A stretch of DNA of 24,024 nt. Source: Actinomycetes bacterium. GTDB taxonomy: Bacteria; Actinomycetota; Acidimicrobiia; Acidimicrobiales; RAAP-2. The translations under genes were made by a program, and so were the position numbers. The stretch is from assembly GCA_021799915.1 (NCBI GenBank), contig JAJYZN010000016.1, positions 1 to 24,024 on the forward strand, read 5' to 3'. Of this stretch, positions 1 to 7,597 are shown one piece after another (position 1 is the first letter of the stretch; every line of letters begins with the position of its first letter). The notes under the pieces were generated by a model. That model ran no database searches. It was not told where the DNA came from and saw only the letters and a program-made list of their open reading frames with translations.

Positions 1-294
1 AAGCAGCTCTACCTCGAGATCCTCGAGCCGCCCGACCAGGCCGGGAGGACCTTCGAGCTGGACGACGAGCTCACCATCGGGCGGTCGCCCGGCTGCGGAG
101 TTCCCACCACCTACGACGTCTACAGCTCCACCCTCCACGCCCGCCTCTACCGCCGTAGCGGCCAGCTCTGGGTGGAGGACCTCGGTTCGACCAACGGCAC
201 CTTCGTGAACTCCGAGCGGATCATCCAGCCGACCAAGCTGGTGAAGAGCGATCTCCTCCAGGTGGGGGCGACGGTCTTCGAGGTGACCAGGTGA
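1..294 (+). CDS. FHA-domain protein, C-terminal part (gene begins before the window)
   Basis: The first 97 codons read without interruption in frame 1 and stop at a TGA (292-294). They encode a forkhead-associated domain, which binds phosphothreonine peptides. Visible hallmarks are GRSPGC (beta3-beta4 turn with the conserved Arg), SSTLHARL (the conserved Ser and His of the phosphopeptide site) and DLGSTNGTFVN, the signature loop. The next gene is a PP2C phosphatase 12 nt downstream and a PASTA kinase follows, so this is probably the FhaB-type adaptor phosphorylated by that kinase. In mycobacteria FhaB lies immediately upstream of PstP. The N-terminus is outside the window, so it is unknown whether there is another domain or a membrane anchor. 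The family call is firm; the partner assignment is inferred from gene order. Confidence 0.9.
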   Translation, partial: KQLYLEILEPPDQAGRTFELDDELTIGRSPGCGVPTTYDVYSSTLHARLYRRSGQLWVEDLGSTNGTFVNSERIIQPTKLVKSDLLQVGATVFEVTR

Positions 295-306
295 CCAGGT
301 GACGGC

Positions 307-1659
307 GTGACCACGCTGCGGTCGGGATCGGCCACCGACGTGGGCCGGGTCCGGGGGTCGAACCAGGACCAGCTCCTCGAGGAGCCCCGGCTGTATGCCG
401 TGGCCGACGGCATGGGAGGCCACGCCGGGGGCGAGGTGGCGGCCCGCCTGGCGGTGGACGCGCTGCGGTCCACGTTCACCCTCCAGCCCACGCTCGAAGG
501 GCTGCGTCAGGCCGTGGCCGGGGCCAACATGGCGGTGTGGCGGCAGAGCCAGATCCAGACCGACCTGCGGGGGATGGGCACGACCCTCACCGCGGCGGCC
601 CTGCTGGCCGAGTCCGGTGATGCCGCCGGCCCCGGGACCCGGGACGTGGTCGCCGTGGCCAACGTGGGCGATTCGCGCACCTACCTGTACTCCTCGGGGC
701 AGCTGACCCAGGTCACGACCGACCACAGCCTGGCCGAGGAGAAGGTCCGCCTGGGTGAGCTGACCGAGGCCGAAGCGTCGGTGCACCCCCATCGCCACAT
801 CCTCACCCGGGCCCTGGGGATCTCCCCGGAGGTGGAGGTGGACCTCTGGGAGCTTCACCTCCAGCCGGGTGACCGGCTCCTGCTGTGCAGCGACGGGCTG
901 ACCAACGAGGTCGGTACCGACGACATCGCCGCCGTGCTGGGATCCGGGGGCGACCCGGGCTCGGCCGCCGCCGAGCTGGTGCGATTGGCCAACGAGCACG
1001 GGGGCAACGACAACATCACCGTGGTCGTAGTCGACGTCCTCTCCGAAGACGGCGGGTCGGTGTCCGCCTTCCCAGGAATGGCCGCCCCCGAGGAAGTTGC
1101 CGCCGGCGCGGCGGCCCCCGTCCTCGCACCCCAGGCTCCTGTCCCCCCGCCTCCCGTGCCGGCGCCACCGGCGCCACCGCCTCCACCATCGCCTCCACCG
1201 CCTGCGCACCGCGCCACCCGCAAGGAGCGCCGTGCCGCCCGCCGCCGGGCCGGGCTCACCCGTCGCCTGACGCCCCGGGTGGGGCTGTTCGTCCTACTGG
1301 TCCTCGTCATCGTGGGCGCCGCCTACGGCCTGGTGCGGTGGTACGCCACCGACAGCTGGTACGTCACCCTCGACGGGCAGCACCTGGTGGTCTACCAGGG
1401 CCGGCCCGGCGGGTTCTTGTGGTTCCGGCCCAAGCTCGTGGACCGGACGTCGGTCACCGTCGCCGGCGTGCTCCCCGAGCGGGTGCCGACACTTCGTGAC
1501 GACGTGGTGGAGCCGTCGCTGGCCGCCGCCCGCCGGTACGTGGCCAACCTGCACCTGGAGTACCTGACACAGAGCCTGACCCCTCTGGGCGAGAGCACCA
1601 CGACCACCACCACGACCACCACCACGACCACCACCACGACCACTCCGGGGGCCGGATGA
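307..1659 (+). CDS. pstP: PP2C-family Ser/Thr protein phosphatase with one membrane span (PstP-like)
   Basis: The protein has 450 residues and a GTG start 12 nt after the FHA gene. Residues 1-240 are a PPM/PP2C domain: SNQD near the N-terminus, ADGMGGHAGGE (metal-binding Asp and Gly), VGDSRTYLY, CSDGLTNEV and GGNDNITVVVV are all present, so it should be an active Mn/Mg-dependent phosphatase. A Pro/Ala-rich linker (about 260-300) and a basic stretch precede one hydrophobic segment (about 322-343). About 100 extracytoplasmic residues follow, ending in 16 consecutive Thr. The order catalytic domain, membrane span, small outer domain matches mycobacterial PstP, which dephosphorylates PknA/PknB and their substrates. 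It probably counteracts the kinase encoded next. The poly-Thr tail is unusual. Confidence 0.93.
   Translation: MTTLRSGSATDVGRVRGSNQDQLLEEPRLYAVADGMGGHAGGEVAARLAVDALRSTFTLQPTLEGLRQAVAGANMAVWRQSQIQTDLRGMGTTLTAAALLAESGDAAGPGTRDVVAVANVGDSRTYLYSSGQLTQVTTDHSLAEEKVRLGELTEAEASVHPHRHILTRALGISPEVEVDLWELHLQPGDRLLLCSDGLTNEVGTDDIAAVLGSGGDPGSAAAELVRLANEHGGNDNITVVVVDVLSEDGGSVSAFPGMAAPEEVAAGAAAPVLAPQAPVPPPPVPAPPAPPPPPSPPPPAHRATRKERRAARRRAGLTRRLTPRVGLFVLLVLVIVGAAYGLVRWYATDSWYVTLDGQHLVVYQGRPGGFLWFRPKLVDRTSVTVAGVLPERVPTLRDDVVEPSLAAARRYVANLHLEYLTQSLTPLGESTTTTTTTTTTTTTTTTPGAG
1597..1644 (+). repeat. 12-bp coding microsatellite, four units, encoding 16 Thr
   Basis: Four tandem copies of the 12-bp unit ACCACGACCACC sit at the 3' end of the phosphatase gene; the only deviation is the final base (ACT instead of ACC). 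The tract encodes 16 consecutive Thr in the predicted extracytoplasmic tail. Length change by slippage would add or remove four Thr without a frameshift. Confidence 0.9.
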
Positions 1660-1708
1660 CCCACTCGAACGCGCTCCCCATTGGCACGCTGCACGCGCGG
1701 CCGCGGTT

Positions 1709-1714
1709 TAGGCT
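1709..1714 (+). promoter_or_regulatory. Putative -10 box (TAGGCT) of the PASTA kinase gene
   Basis: TAGGCT lies 9 nt before the kinase ATG at 1724. There is no recognisable Shine-Dalgarno sequence in between, so the transcript would have almost no leader. The same arrangement recurs upstream of several other genes here. No clear -35 was identified. Confidence 0.4.
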
Positions 1715-1723
1715 CTGACCGGC

Positions 1724-3859
1724 ATGGAACCCGTCGAGACCCCGCGCGTGTTCTCAGGTCGTTACGAGCTGACCCACCTCATTGCCCGGGGCGGGATGGC
1801 CCAGGTGTTCCGGGCCCGCGACCGTCTCCTCGATCGGCCGGTGGCCATCAAGGTCCTGTTCCCCGAGCTCTCCGTGGACCGGGCTTTCGTCGAGCGCTTC
1901 CGGCGGGAGGCCCAGGCGGCGGCGAACCTCTCGCATCCCAACATCGTGCCGGTGTTCGACTGGGGCGAGGACGGCGGGACGTACTTCATCGTCATGGAGT
2001 TCATCGACGGCCAGCCCCTGTCGGCCCTGATGCGGGCGTCGGGCCCGCTTCCGCCCCGCCGCGCGGCCGAGGTAGGGATCCACGTGGCCGCGGCCCTGGC
2101 CTACGCCCACCGCCACGGGGTGGTCCACCGGGACGTGAAGCCGGGGAACGTGCTGCTCACCTCCGACGACCAGGTGAAGGTCACCGACTTCGGCATCGCC
2201 CGGGCCCTGAACACCGAGGAGAGCCTCACCCAGACCGGGGCGGTCATGGGAACGGCCACGTACTTCTCGCCGGAGCAGGCCGAGGGTGTGGGGGTGGACG
2301 CCCGGAGCGACATCTACTCCCTCGGGGTCGTGCTCTACGAGATGTTGGCCGGGCGGCCGCCGTTCCTGGGCGACACGCCGGTGGCCGTGGCGTCCAAGCA
2401 CGTGAGAGACCAGGCACCCGAGCTCCGCGACCTGGCGCCAGCCGTTCCTCCGGACCTGGAGGCGGTGATCGCCAAAGCCATGGCCAAGTCGGCCGACCAG
2501 CGTTACCAGAGCGCCGAGGAGCTCCAGGCCGACCTCCGACGCTTCGTCGAGGGCCAGCCGGTCACCGCCGGGGACCCCGGGGCGACCCGGGTCCAGCAGG
2601 CGGTGGCGGCCACCGCCGCGATGGCCGCCGTCGACCTCACCCAGGCCGTGCCGGCGACTGGGGCCGGCGACCGGGGGGACGGGGTCGAGCGGGCGGTCAC
2701 AGAGCGACGCCGGCGCACCCGCCGGCTGGTGGCGGTGTTGGTCGGGCTGCTGGTGGTGTTGGCGGTGGTCGTCGTGCTGCTGCTCGACGCCCTGGGGTAC
2801 ATCGGGGGCAGCGGGAGCTTCGCCATGCCCGACGTGGTCGGCAAGCCCCTGGCGACGGCGACCGGGACGCTGGAGGCCAAGGGCCTGGTCATCGGTGCCA
2901 CCGACCACCGGACGGCTGGGACAGCAGCCGGGACGGTCCTGGCCACCGACCCACCTTCGGGCCGCTCGGTCCACAAGGGCCAGCGGGTGACACTGACGGT
3001 GAGCTCGGGTCCGACGCCGGTGAAGTCGGTCCTGGTCCCCAAGGTGACCACACTCCCGACCACCCAGGCCGAAGCCGTGCTCCAGAACTTGGGCCTGTCG
3101 TACCGGGTCAACCTGGTGTCCAATCCCGCCCCGGCCACAACGGTGGTGGCGCAGACACCCCCGGCGGGCCGGACGGTGAAGAGCGGGTCCCAGGTGGTCC
3201 TGAGCGTGTCGAAGAGCACGACAACGGTGGCGGTCCCCGACGTGACCGGCCGCACAGCGATCCAGGCGGCGAGCACACTGGGGGCCAAGGGCCTGCAGGC
3301 CGGGACCTCCACCTCCCAGTGCTCGAACACGCTGGGCAAGGGCCTGGTGGTGTCCACCTCCCCGGCCGCCGGCACCCAGGTGGCGAAGTCCACCACGGTG
3401 AACCTCGTCGTCTCGTCGGGCCCGTGCCAGGCGGTGGTCCCGAACGTCGTGGGCAGTACCCCCACAGCGGCCAAGACAACACTGCAGTCCAAGGGCTTCA
3501 CCGACGTGACCGTGACCTCCACTCCGACATGTGCTCCGGCGACAAACGGCAAGGTGGTGAAGCAGACCCCGTCGGCCGGCACCTCGGCCTCGACCTCCAG
3601 CTCGGTGGTCATCACCTCCTGCACCGCCACCGCGCCACCGAGCAACAAGAAGAAGCCGGTCCCCACAGTGACGGGGCGCACAGTGACAACAGCCAAGAAG
3701 CTCCTGGCCAAGACAGGGTTCACATCGGTCACATCGTCGAAGGCGACCCTGACATGCCCGCAGCCGACACACACAAAGGTCGTCGCTCAGACACCCAAGG
3801 GCGGACCACCCCCGGTCACACCGTCGGCGACGCCCGTGACCCTCACCGTGTGCAAGTAG
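1724..3859 (+). CDS. pknB: PASTA-domain Ser/Thr protein kinase (PknB-like)
   Basis: The protein has 711 residues. Residues 14-275 form a Hanks-type kinase: glycine loop ARGGMAQVF, VAIK (Lys43), HRDVKPGNV catalytic loop (about 134-142), DFGIA magnesium loop, GTATYFSPEQ activation segment and DIYSLGVVLYEM. All catalytic residues appear intact. A basic stretch and one membrane segment (about 334-356) lead to five extracytoplasmic PASTA repeats, starting near residues 368, 437, 505, 573 and 645. PASTA domains bind muropeptides or lipid II and couple cell-wall state to kinase activity. Each of the last three repeats carries two cysteines and the first two carry none. The phosphatase and FHA adaptor genes upstream form the matching module. 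The pknA, rodA and pbpA genes that often sit alongside are missing. Confidence 0.95.
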   Translation: MEPVETPRVFSGRYELTHLIARGGMAQVFRARDRLLDRPVAIKVLFPELSVDRAFVERFRREAQAAANLSHPNIVPVFDWGEDGGTYFIVMEFIDGQPLSALMRASGPLPPRRAAEVGIHVAAALAYAHRHGVVHRDVKPGNVLLTSDDQVKVTDFGIARALNTEESLTQTGAVMGTATYFSPEQAEGVGVDARSDIYSLGVVLYEMLAGRPPFLGDTPVAVASKHVRDQAPELRDLAPAVPPDLEAVIAKAMAKSADQRYQSAEELQADLRRFVEGQPVTAGDPGATRVQQAVAATAAMAAVDLTQAVPATGAGDRGDGVERAVTERRRRTRRLVAVLVGLLVVLAVVVVLLLDALGYIGGSGSFAMPDVVGKPLATATGTLEAKGLVIGATDHRTAGTAAGTVLATDPPSGRSVHKGQRVTLTVSSGPTPVKSVLVPKVTTLPTTQAEAVLQNLGLSYRVNLVSNPAPATTVVAQTPPAGRTVKSGSQVVLSVSKSTTTVAVPDVTGRTAIQAASTLGAKGLQAGTSTSQCSNTLGKGLVVSTSPAAGTQVAKSTTVNLVVSSGPCQAVVPNVVGSTPTAAKTTLQSKGFTDVTVTSTPTCAPATNGKVVKQTPSAGTSASTSSSVVITSCTATAPPSNKKKPVPTVTGRTVTTAKKLLAKTGFTSVTSSKATLTCPQPTHTKVVAQTPKGGPPPVTPSATPVTLTVCK

Positions 3860-4436
3860 CCGGGAGCCCGGACAGGAAATTCGCCAGCAGCCCGGGACCC
3901 GAGGGGGTGAGGATCGACTCAGGGTGGAACTGGACCCCTTCGAGGGCCAGGGTGCGGTGCCGCAGTCCCATCACCACCCCGTCCTCAGCGGTGGCGGTCA
4001 CCTCGAAGACGTCGGGCACCGAATCTGGTGTGACGACCAGCGAGTGGTACCGGGTGGCCACCAGGGGGTCGGGCAGACCCCGGTAGAGGCCGGTCCCGCA
4101 GTGGCGGACCTCCGACGTCTTGCCGTGCATGAGCCGGGGGGCGGCCACCACCGCGCCGCCGAAGGCCTGGCCGATGCACTGGTGGCCGAGGCACACCCCC
4201 AGGATGGGGATCCGGCCGGCCAGCTCGAGCACCACGGCCATGCTGATGCCGGCGCCCTCGGGTCGACCCGGCCCCGGGGAGATGATCACGGCGTCGGGGC
4301 GCTCCCGGGCGATCCCGGCCACGTCGATGGCGTCGTTGCGGTGGACCACCGGCTCGGCGCCCAGCTCACCCAGCTCCTGGACCAGGTTGTAGACGAACGA
4401 GTCGTAGTTGTCCACCAGCAGCACCCGGGGCCCCAT
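3843..4436 (-). CDS. trpG: Glutamine amidotransferase subunit of anthranilate/aminodeoxychorismate synthase (TrpG/PabA)
   Basis: This 197-residue class I glutamine amidotransferase releases ammonia from glutamine for a TrpE/PabB partner, giving anthranilate (tryptophan) or aminodeoxychorismate (folate). It shows VDNYDSFVYNL at the N-terminus, ISPGPGRPEG (oxyanion region), GVCLGHQCIGQAFGG with the nucleophilic Cys, and QFHPES with the catalytic His-Glu. The chosen start is the ATG at 4436, which places the family N-terminus (GPRVLLVDNYDSF) at residue 2; an upstream in-frame ATG at 4484 would add 16 unlike residues and run into crgA. It is convergent with pknB and overlaps its last 17 bp. A trpG/pabA-type gene next to pknB and crgA is conserved in many Actinobacteria. 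TrpG and PabA cannot be separated by sequence alone. Confidence 0.93.
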   Translation of the reverse strand: MGPRVLLVDNYDSFVYNLVQELGELGAEPVVHRNDAIDVAGIARERPDAVIISPGPGRPEGAGISMAVVLELAGRIPILGVCLGHQCIGQAFGGAVVAAPRLMHGKTSEVRHCGTGLYRGLPDPLVATRYHSLVVTPDSVPDVFEVTATAEDGVVMGLRHRTLALEGVQFHPESILTPSGPGLLANFLSGLPATCTR

Positions 4437-4443
4437 CCGGCCG

Positions 4444-4449
4444 AGCGTA
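4444..4449 (-). promoter_or_regulatory. Putative -10 box (TACGCT) of trpG
   Basis: On the minus strand TACGCT ends 7 nt before the ATG at 4436, with no ribosome binding site between. It sits in the 38-bp divergent gap between trpG and crgA. Confidence 0.4.
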
Positions 4450-4460
4450 CCGCCGGTGGC

Positions 4461-4466
4461 TATCCT
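4461..4466 (+). promoter_or_regulatory. Putative -10 box (TATCCT) of crgA
   Basis: TATCCT lies 8 nt before the crgA ATG at 4475 and is back to back with the trpG -10 box. The spacing fits a leaderless or nearly leaderless transcript. Confidence 0.4.
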
Positions 4467-4474
4467 CGTGACCC

Positions 4475-4816
4475 ATGGCAGCAAAGACCCACACAGGACC
4501 GGGGAGGGCCCAGCGCAAGGGCCGGTCGGCCGGAGGTCGGACCACGGCCAAGGGCTCTCCCGCCGGAGGGCAGTCCCGGGTCGGGCGGTACACGCCCCCC
4601 GAGGAGGGCGGGCGCTACACCCCGCCGATCCCCAAGGACGTGCGCCACAGCCCCCGCTGGTACGGGGTGACGGTGCTCGTCCTCATGGTCCTGGGCGTCC
4701 TCATGATCCTGCTGAACTACCTGGGGGTCCTGCCCGGCTCGGTGACCGTGTGGTACCTCATCGGGGGGCTGGGCGTGATCTTCGTCGGCTTCCTCATGGC
4801 CACCCGCTACCGGTAG
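4475..4816 (+). CDS. crgA: Cell division protein CrgA
   Basis: The protein has 113 residues: a basic, Gly/Ser/Pro-rich cytoplasmic N-terminus (1-60), then two membrane segments (about 66-86 and 91-109) joined by a short loop, ending in ATRYR. The sequence before the first helix, KDVRHSPRWYGVTVLVLM, and the helical hairpin match the CrgA family, small actinobacterial septal proteins that interact with FtsZ, FtsQ and penicillin-binding proteins and tune septum formation. The N-terminal tail is somewhat longer than in mycobacterial CrgA (about 93 residues) and contains two near-copies of GGRYTPP. Divergent from trpG by 38 bp. Family and synteny agree. Confidence 0.92.
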   Translation: MAAKTHTGPGRAQRKGRSAGGRTTAKGSPAGGQSRVGRYTPPEEGGRYTPPIPKDVRHSPRWYGVTVLVLMVLGVLMILLNYLGVLPGSVTVWYLIGGLGVIFVGFLMATRYR

Positions 4817-4827
4817 CACACGGCGCC

Positions 4828-5457
4828 GTGTGCCACTTCGCCCAACAGGAGCGCCGGAGCCTGTGCGACCTGTTCTCGCGGGTGGGGCCCGACGCCCCGA
4901 CCCTGTGCGAGGGGTGGTCGGCAGCCGACCTGGCCGCCCACCTGGTGGTACGCGAACGACGGCCCGACGCCGCGCCGGGCATCGTCGTGCCGGCCCTGGC
5001 CGGATACACCGAGCGGGTGCAGCGCCGGGTCCGTGACTCCATGACCTGGGAGGCGCTCGTCGACACCGTGCGACGGGGACCGCCGTTCCCCCTCCGCCTG
5101 CACCTGATCGACGAGCCGATGAACACCGCCGAGTACTTCGTCCACCACGAGGACGTCCGCCGGGCCGGGGACGGGGCCGAGCCCCGCGTCCTGGATCCGG
5201 GCCTCGAGCGCCTGCTGTGGTCCCGGGTCCGGCTGATGGCCCTGGTGGCCCGGCGGGCGGCACCGTGCGGGCTCCGCCTGGTGGCTCCGGGCAGCGGTTC
5301 GGTCACGGTGCGCGACGCCAGCCCCGCGGTGACCATGACCGGACGACCGGGCGAGCTCCTGCTGTTCCTGTTCGGCCGCACGTCGGTGGCCGACGTGGAG
5401 CTGTCGGGTGACGACGGCGCCGTCGAGCAGGTCCGCCGAGCCAAGTTCGGGTTCTGA
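4828..5457 (+). CDS. TIGR03085-like protein of the maleylpyruvate isomerase/DinB-like fold
   Basis: The predicted protein has 209 residues from a GTG start 11 nt after crgA; an upstream extension of this frame overlaps crgA and looks like a shadow. The stretch GPDAPTLCEGWSAADLAAHL followed by VVRERRPDAAPG is characteristic of the actinobacterial TIGR03085 group, related to mycothiol-dependent maleylpyruvate isomerase N-terminal domains (a four-helix bundle). HLVVRERR carries the His typical of the helix-2 metal or thiol site, and EYFVHHEDVRRA supplies further His residues. The C-terminal part (about 130-205) resembles the extra beta-rich domain of this group. Substrate and reaction are unknown. 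It may be co-transcribed with crgA. Confidence 0.75.
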   Translation: MCHFAQQERRSLCDLFSRVGPDAPTLCEGWSAADLAAHLVVRERRPDAAPGIVVPALAGYTERVQRRVRDSMTWEALVDTVRRGPPFPLRLHLIDEPMNTAEYFVHHEDVRRAGDGAEPRVLDPGLERLLWSRVRLMALVARRAAPCGLRLVAPGSGSVTVRDASPAVTMTGRPGELLLFLFGRTSVADVELSGDDGAVEQVRRAKFGF

Positions 5458-5468
5458 CCGCCTGACCC

Positions 5469-5798
5469 TCAACCCTCCGGGGTGCGCTCGGCCAGGAGCG
5501 CCTTCACTCGCAGGTTCACCCGGTGCTCGATGATGAAGGCCAGGAACGGGAGGAACCCGGCCCCGATCATGGCCGCCATCTGCAGCAGAGTGAACCGGGC
5601 CCGCCGGGCCAGGTCCACGGCGGCGACCAGGTAGACGATGTAGAAGAACCCGTGGATGGGACCCACGATGGCGTCCACCGAGGGGATCCCGGCCCCGTAC
5701 TGGAGGGGGATGCCCACGAACACCAAGATGAACAGCCCGGTCCCGACGGTGAAGGCCATGATCCGGTAGCGAAGGAGCGCCCCCTCGGTGCCCTTCAC
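5469..5798 (-). CDS. Small integral membrane protein, DUF3817 family
   Basis: This 109-residue protein starts at GTG 5798, which overlaps the stop of the preceding minus-strand gene (GTGA), indicating translational coupling. Hydrophobic segments lie at about 13-33, 42-62 and 71-91. The stretch YRIMAFTVGTGLFILVF, GPIHGFFYIVYLV and the ending EHRVNLRV are typical of DUF3817, a three-helix family widespread in Actinobacteria with no established function. It is the second gene of a two-gene membrane-protein operon. Confidence 0.8.
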   Translation of the reverse strand: MKGTEGALLRYRIMAFTVGTGLFILVFVGIPLQYGAGIPSVDAIVGPIHGFFYIVYLVAAVDLARRARFTLLQMAAMIGAGFLPFLAFIIEHRVNLRVKALLAERTPEG

Positions 5799-6187
5799 CG
5801 GGCGGCCCGGCTCCGCCAGGTCTGGGGACCTCGGGCGGCCAGCTCGGCCAGGCGGTCGTTGTAGGCGGCCAGGGCCTCGTCCTCCTCCTCCCGCCGGCGG
5901 GGCGGGAGCGACTCCTGCGCTGCTCGGGCACCGGGACCACCTTCGGCGGCCATGCGTTGCTGGGCCCGCCGGCCCACGGTGTCGGGATCGGTATGGACGA
6001 GCATCCACCAGGCCCACACCCCGACCACGGCGAAGACCGGCCACTCGACCGAGTACAGGTAGCTGAGGTCGTTCCCGCCCAAGGCCCTGGTCACCTGCCA
6101 CCAGCCGGCCACGAGGCACCCCGGGAACCACAGGACCACGGCCAGGTGGAGGGTCAGGGCCCGCTTGGACAGCCAGCGCCGGCGCAC
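5795..6187 (-). CDS. Small integral membrane protein of unknown function, upstream partner of the DUF3817 gene
   Basis: The 130-residue protein starts at GTG 6187. Two hydrophobic segments (about 12-34 and 45-65) contain several Trp residues (VVLWFPGCLVAGWWQVTRA). The C-terminal half is hydrophilic and highly charged (RRREEEDEALAAYNDRLAEL) and may form a short helix or coiled coil. It ends in a 4-nt overlap with the DUF3817 gene, so the two are probably made together. I recognise the pairing of such proteins with DUF3817 in actinobacteria but know of no function. Confidence 0.75.
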   Translation of the reverse strand: MRRRWLSKRALTLHLAVVLWFPGCLVAGWWQVTRALGGNDLSYLYSVEWPVFAVVGVWAWWMLVHTDPDTVGRRAQQRMAAEGGPGARAAQESLPPRRREEEDEALAAYNDRLAELAARGPQTWRSRAAR

Positions 6188-6260
6188 GTGCCCGATCCTA
6201 CCGACCCCGCGGGGGGCGTCGGGAGGCGGCCGCCAGCCGCCGGAGGGGGTTGGCGCGGTC

Positions 6261-6277
6261 CGGGGCGGTCAGCCCCG
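6261..6277 (-). terminator. Possible terminator hairpin downstream of the thiolase gene
   Basis: CGGGGC pairs with GCCCCG across a 5-nt loop, 10 nt beyond the thiolase stop. No U-tract follows, so it is only a candidate in this GC-rich genome. Confidence 0.3.
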
Positions 6278-6286
6278 ACGGCCTCC

Positions 6287-7468
6287 TCAGCCCAGGCGCT
6301 CGATCACCGTGGCGTTGGCCATCCCGCCGCCCTCGCACATGGTGAGCAGTCCGTAGCGGCCACCGCTGCGCTCCAGCTCGTTCAACAGCGTGGTCATCAG
6401 CTTGGCCCCCGACGCCCCGAGAGGGTGTCCGAGGGCGATGGCGCCGCCGTTCACGTTCACCCGGTCCATGTCGGGGTGGTGCTCCTTCTCCCAGGCCAGC
6501 ACCACCGAGGCGAAGGCCTCGTTGATCTCGACCAGGTCGATGTCGTTGATGCCGAGCTTCGCCCGCTCCAACACCATGGCCGTGGCCGGGATCGGACCGG
6601 TCAGCATGGTCACCGGGTCCACACCGGCCACGGAGAAGGCGTGGAAGCGGGCTCGGGGGGTGAGCCCCAGGGACCGGGCCTTCTCCTCGCTCATGATGAG
6701 GACGGCCGCCGCACCGTCGGTGATCTGCGAGGAGTTCCCGGCCGTGACCTTGCCGCCGTCGGGCTTGAACGCCGGCTTCAGGCCGGCCAGGGTCTCGAGC
6801 GACGAGTCGGGCCGGACCCCCTCGTCGGCGGCCACCATCTCCTCGGTGTCGTTGCCGGCGTCGTCACGCACCGGCACGGCGACGATCTCGTTGTCGAAGC
6901 GCCCCTCGGCCGTAGCTCGGGCGGCGTTCTGGTGGCTGCGGACCGAGAAGCGGTCCAGGTCCTCGCGCGACAGGTTCCACTGGTCGGCGATCATCTCGGC
7001 CGAGATCCCCTGGTTCACGAGCCCGCCCCGCTCGGCGTACCGGGCCATCATGCGGGGGCCGAACGGGTAGCCCAGGTCCTTCACCACCGAGGACCCCATC
7101 GGGGTCCGGGTCATGCTCTCGACCCCGGCGGCGACCACCACGTCGTAGGCCCCGGCAGCGACACCCTGGGCGGCGAAGTGGATGGCCTGCTGGGACGACC
7201 CGCACTGGCGGTCGATCGAGGTGGCCGGTACCGACTCGGGCCAGCCGGCGGCCAGCACGGCGTTACGCCCTACGTTCAGCGACTGCTCGGCCACCTGCAT
7301 GACGCAGCCGGTGATGACGTCCTCGACGATGGCCGGGTCCAGGTCGTTGCGCTCCTGGAGGGCCTTCAGGGGCTCGGAGAGCAGGTCGACGGCGTGCCAG
7401 TTCCGCAGCTTGCCGTTGCGCTTGCCCCCGGCGGTCCGTACGGCGTCGACGATGACGGCGGTGGTCAT
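6287..7468 (-). CDS. Thiolase (acetyl-CoA acetyltransferase / 3-ketoacyl-CoA thiolase)
   Basis: The protein has 393 residues, the usual length for a thiolase. The catalytic Cys lies in SIDRQCGSSQQAIHFAA (about residue 91). The second-half motifs are EINEAFASV, GGAIALGHPLGASGAK (catalytic His) and the C-terminal CEGGGMANATV with the second Cys. The ATG at 7468 puts TTAVIVDAVRT, the family N-terminus, directly after Met; a longer open frame upstream runs into another gene. It either condenses two acetyl-CoA or cleaves 3-ketoacyl-CoA in beta-oxidation. The RTAGGKRNGKL start and overall pattern resemble FadA-type/steroid thiolases of Actinobacteria, but specificity cannot be read from sequence. 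No beta-oxidation partner genes adjoin. Confidence 0.94.
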   Translation of the reverse strand: MTTAVIVDAVRTAGGKRNGKLRNWHAVDLLSEPLKALQERNDLDPAIVEDVITGCVMQVAEQSLNVGRNAVLAAGWPESVPATSIDRQCGSSQQAIHFAAQGVAAGAYDVVVAAGVESMTRTPMGSSVVKDLGYPFGPRMMARYAERGGLVNQGISAEMIADQWNLSREDLDRFSVRSHQNAARATAEGRFDNEIVAVPVRDDAGNDTEEMVAADEGVRPDSSLETLAGLKPAFKPDGGKVTAGNSSQITDGAAAVLIMSEEKARSLGLTPRARFHAFSVAGVDPVTMLTGPIPATAMVLERAKLGINDIDLVEINEAFASVVLAWEKEHHPDMDRVNVNGGAIALGHPLGASGAKLMTTLLNELERSGGRYGLLTMCEGGGMANATVIERLG

Positions 7469-7585
7469 GGTGGCTCTCCTCTCATTCCGGCGGTCTGGGC
7501 CTGCCGGTCGCGTGGCGCCAGTGTACCGTGACCATCCTTCGACCACCCATTTGAGGGGAGCGGGAGCCGTCGGCGCGCCTTTGGT

Positions 7586-7591
7586 TAGGGT
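7586..7591 (+). promoter_or_regulatory. Putative -10 box (TAGGGT) of the thioesterase gene at 7598
   Basis: TAGGGT ends 6 nt before the GTG at 7598 with no ribosome binding site between, consistent with a leaderless mRNA. Confidence 0.35.
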
Positions 7592-7597
7592 GACGCC

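Noticed and set aside
1681..4086. 801-codon plus-strand open frame and 672-codon minus-strand open frame over the kinase gene
   Set aside because: They are GC-rich shadow frames; the pknB frame has complete kinase and PASTA motifs.
5957..7531. 524-codon plus-strand open frame over the thiolase gene
   Set aside because: It has no family motifs and lies antisense to a clear thiolase.
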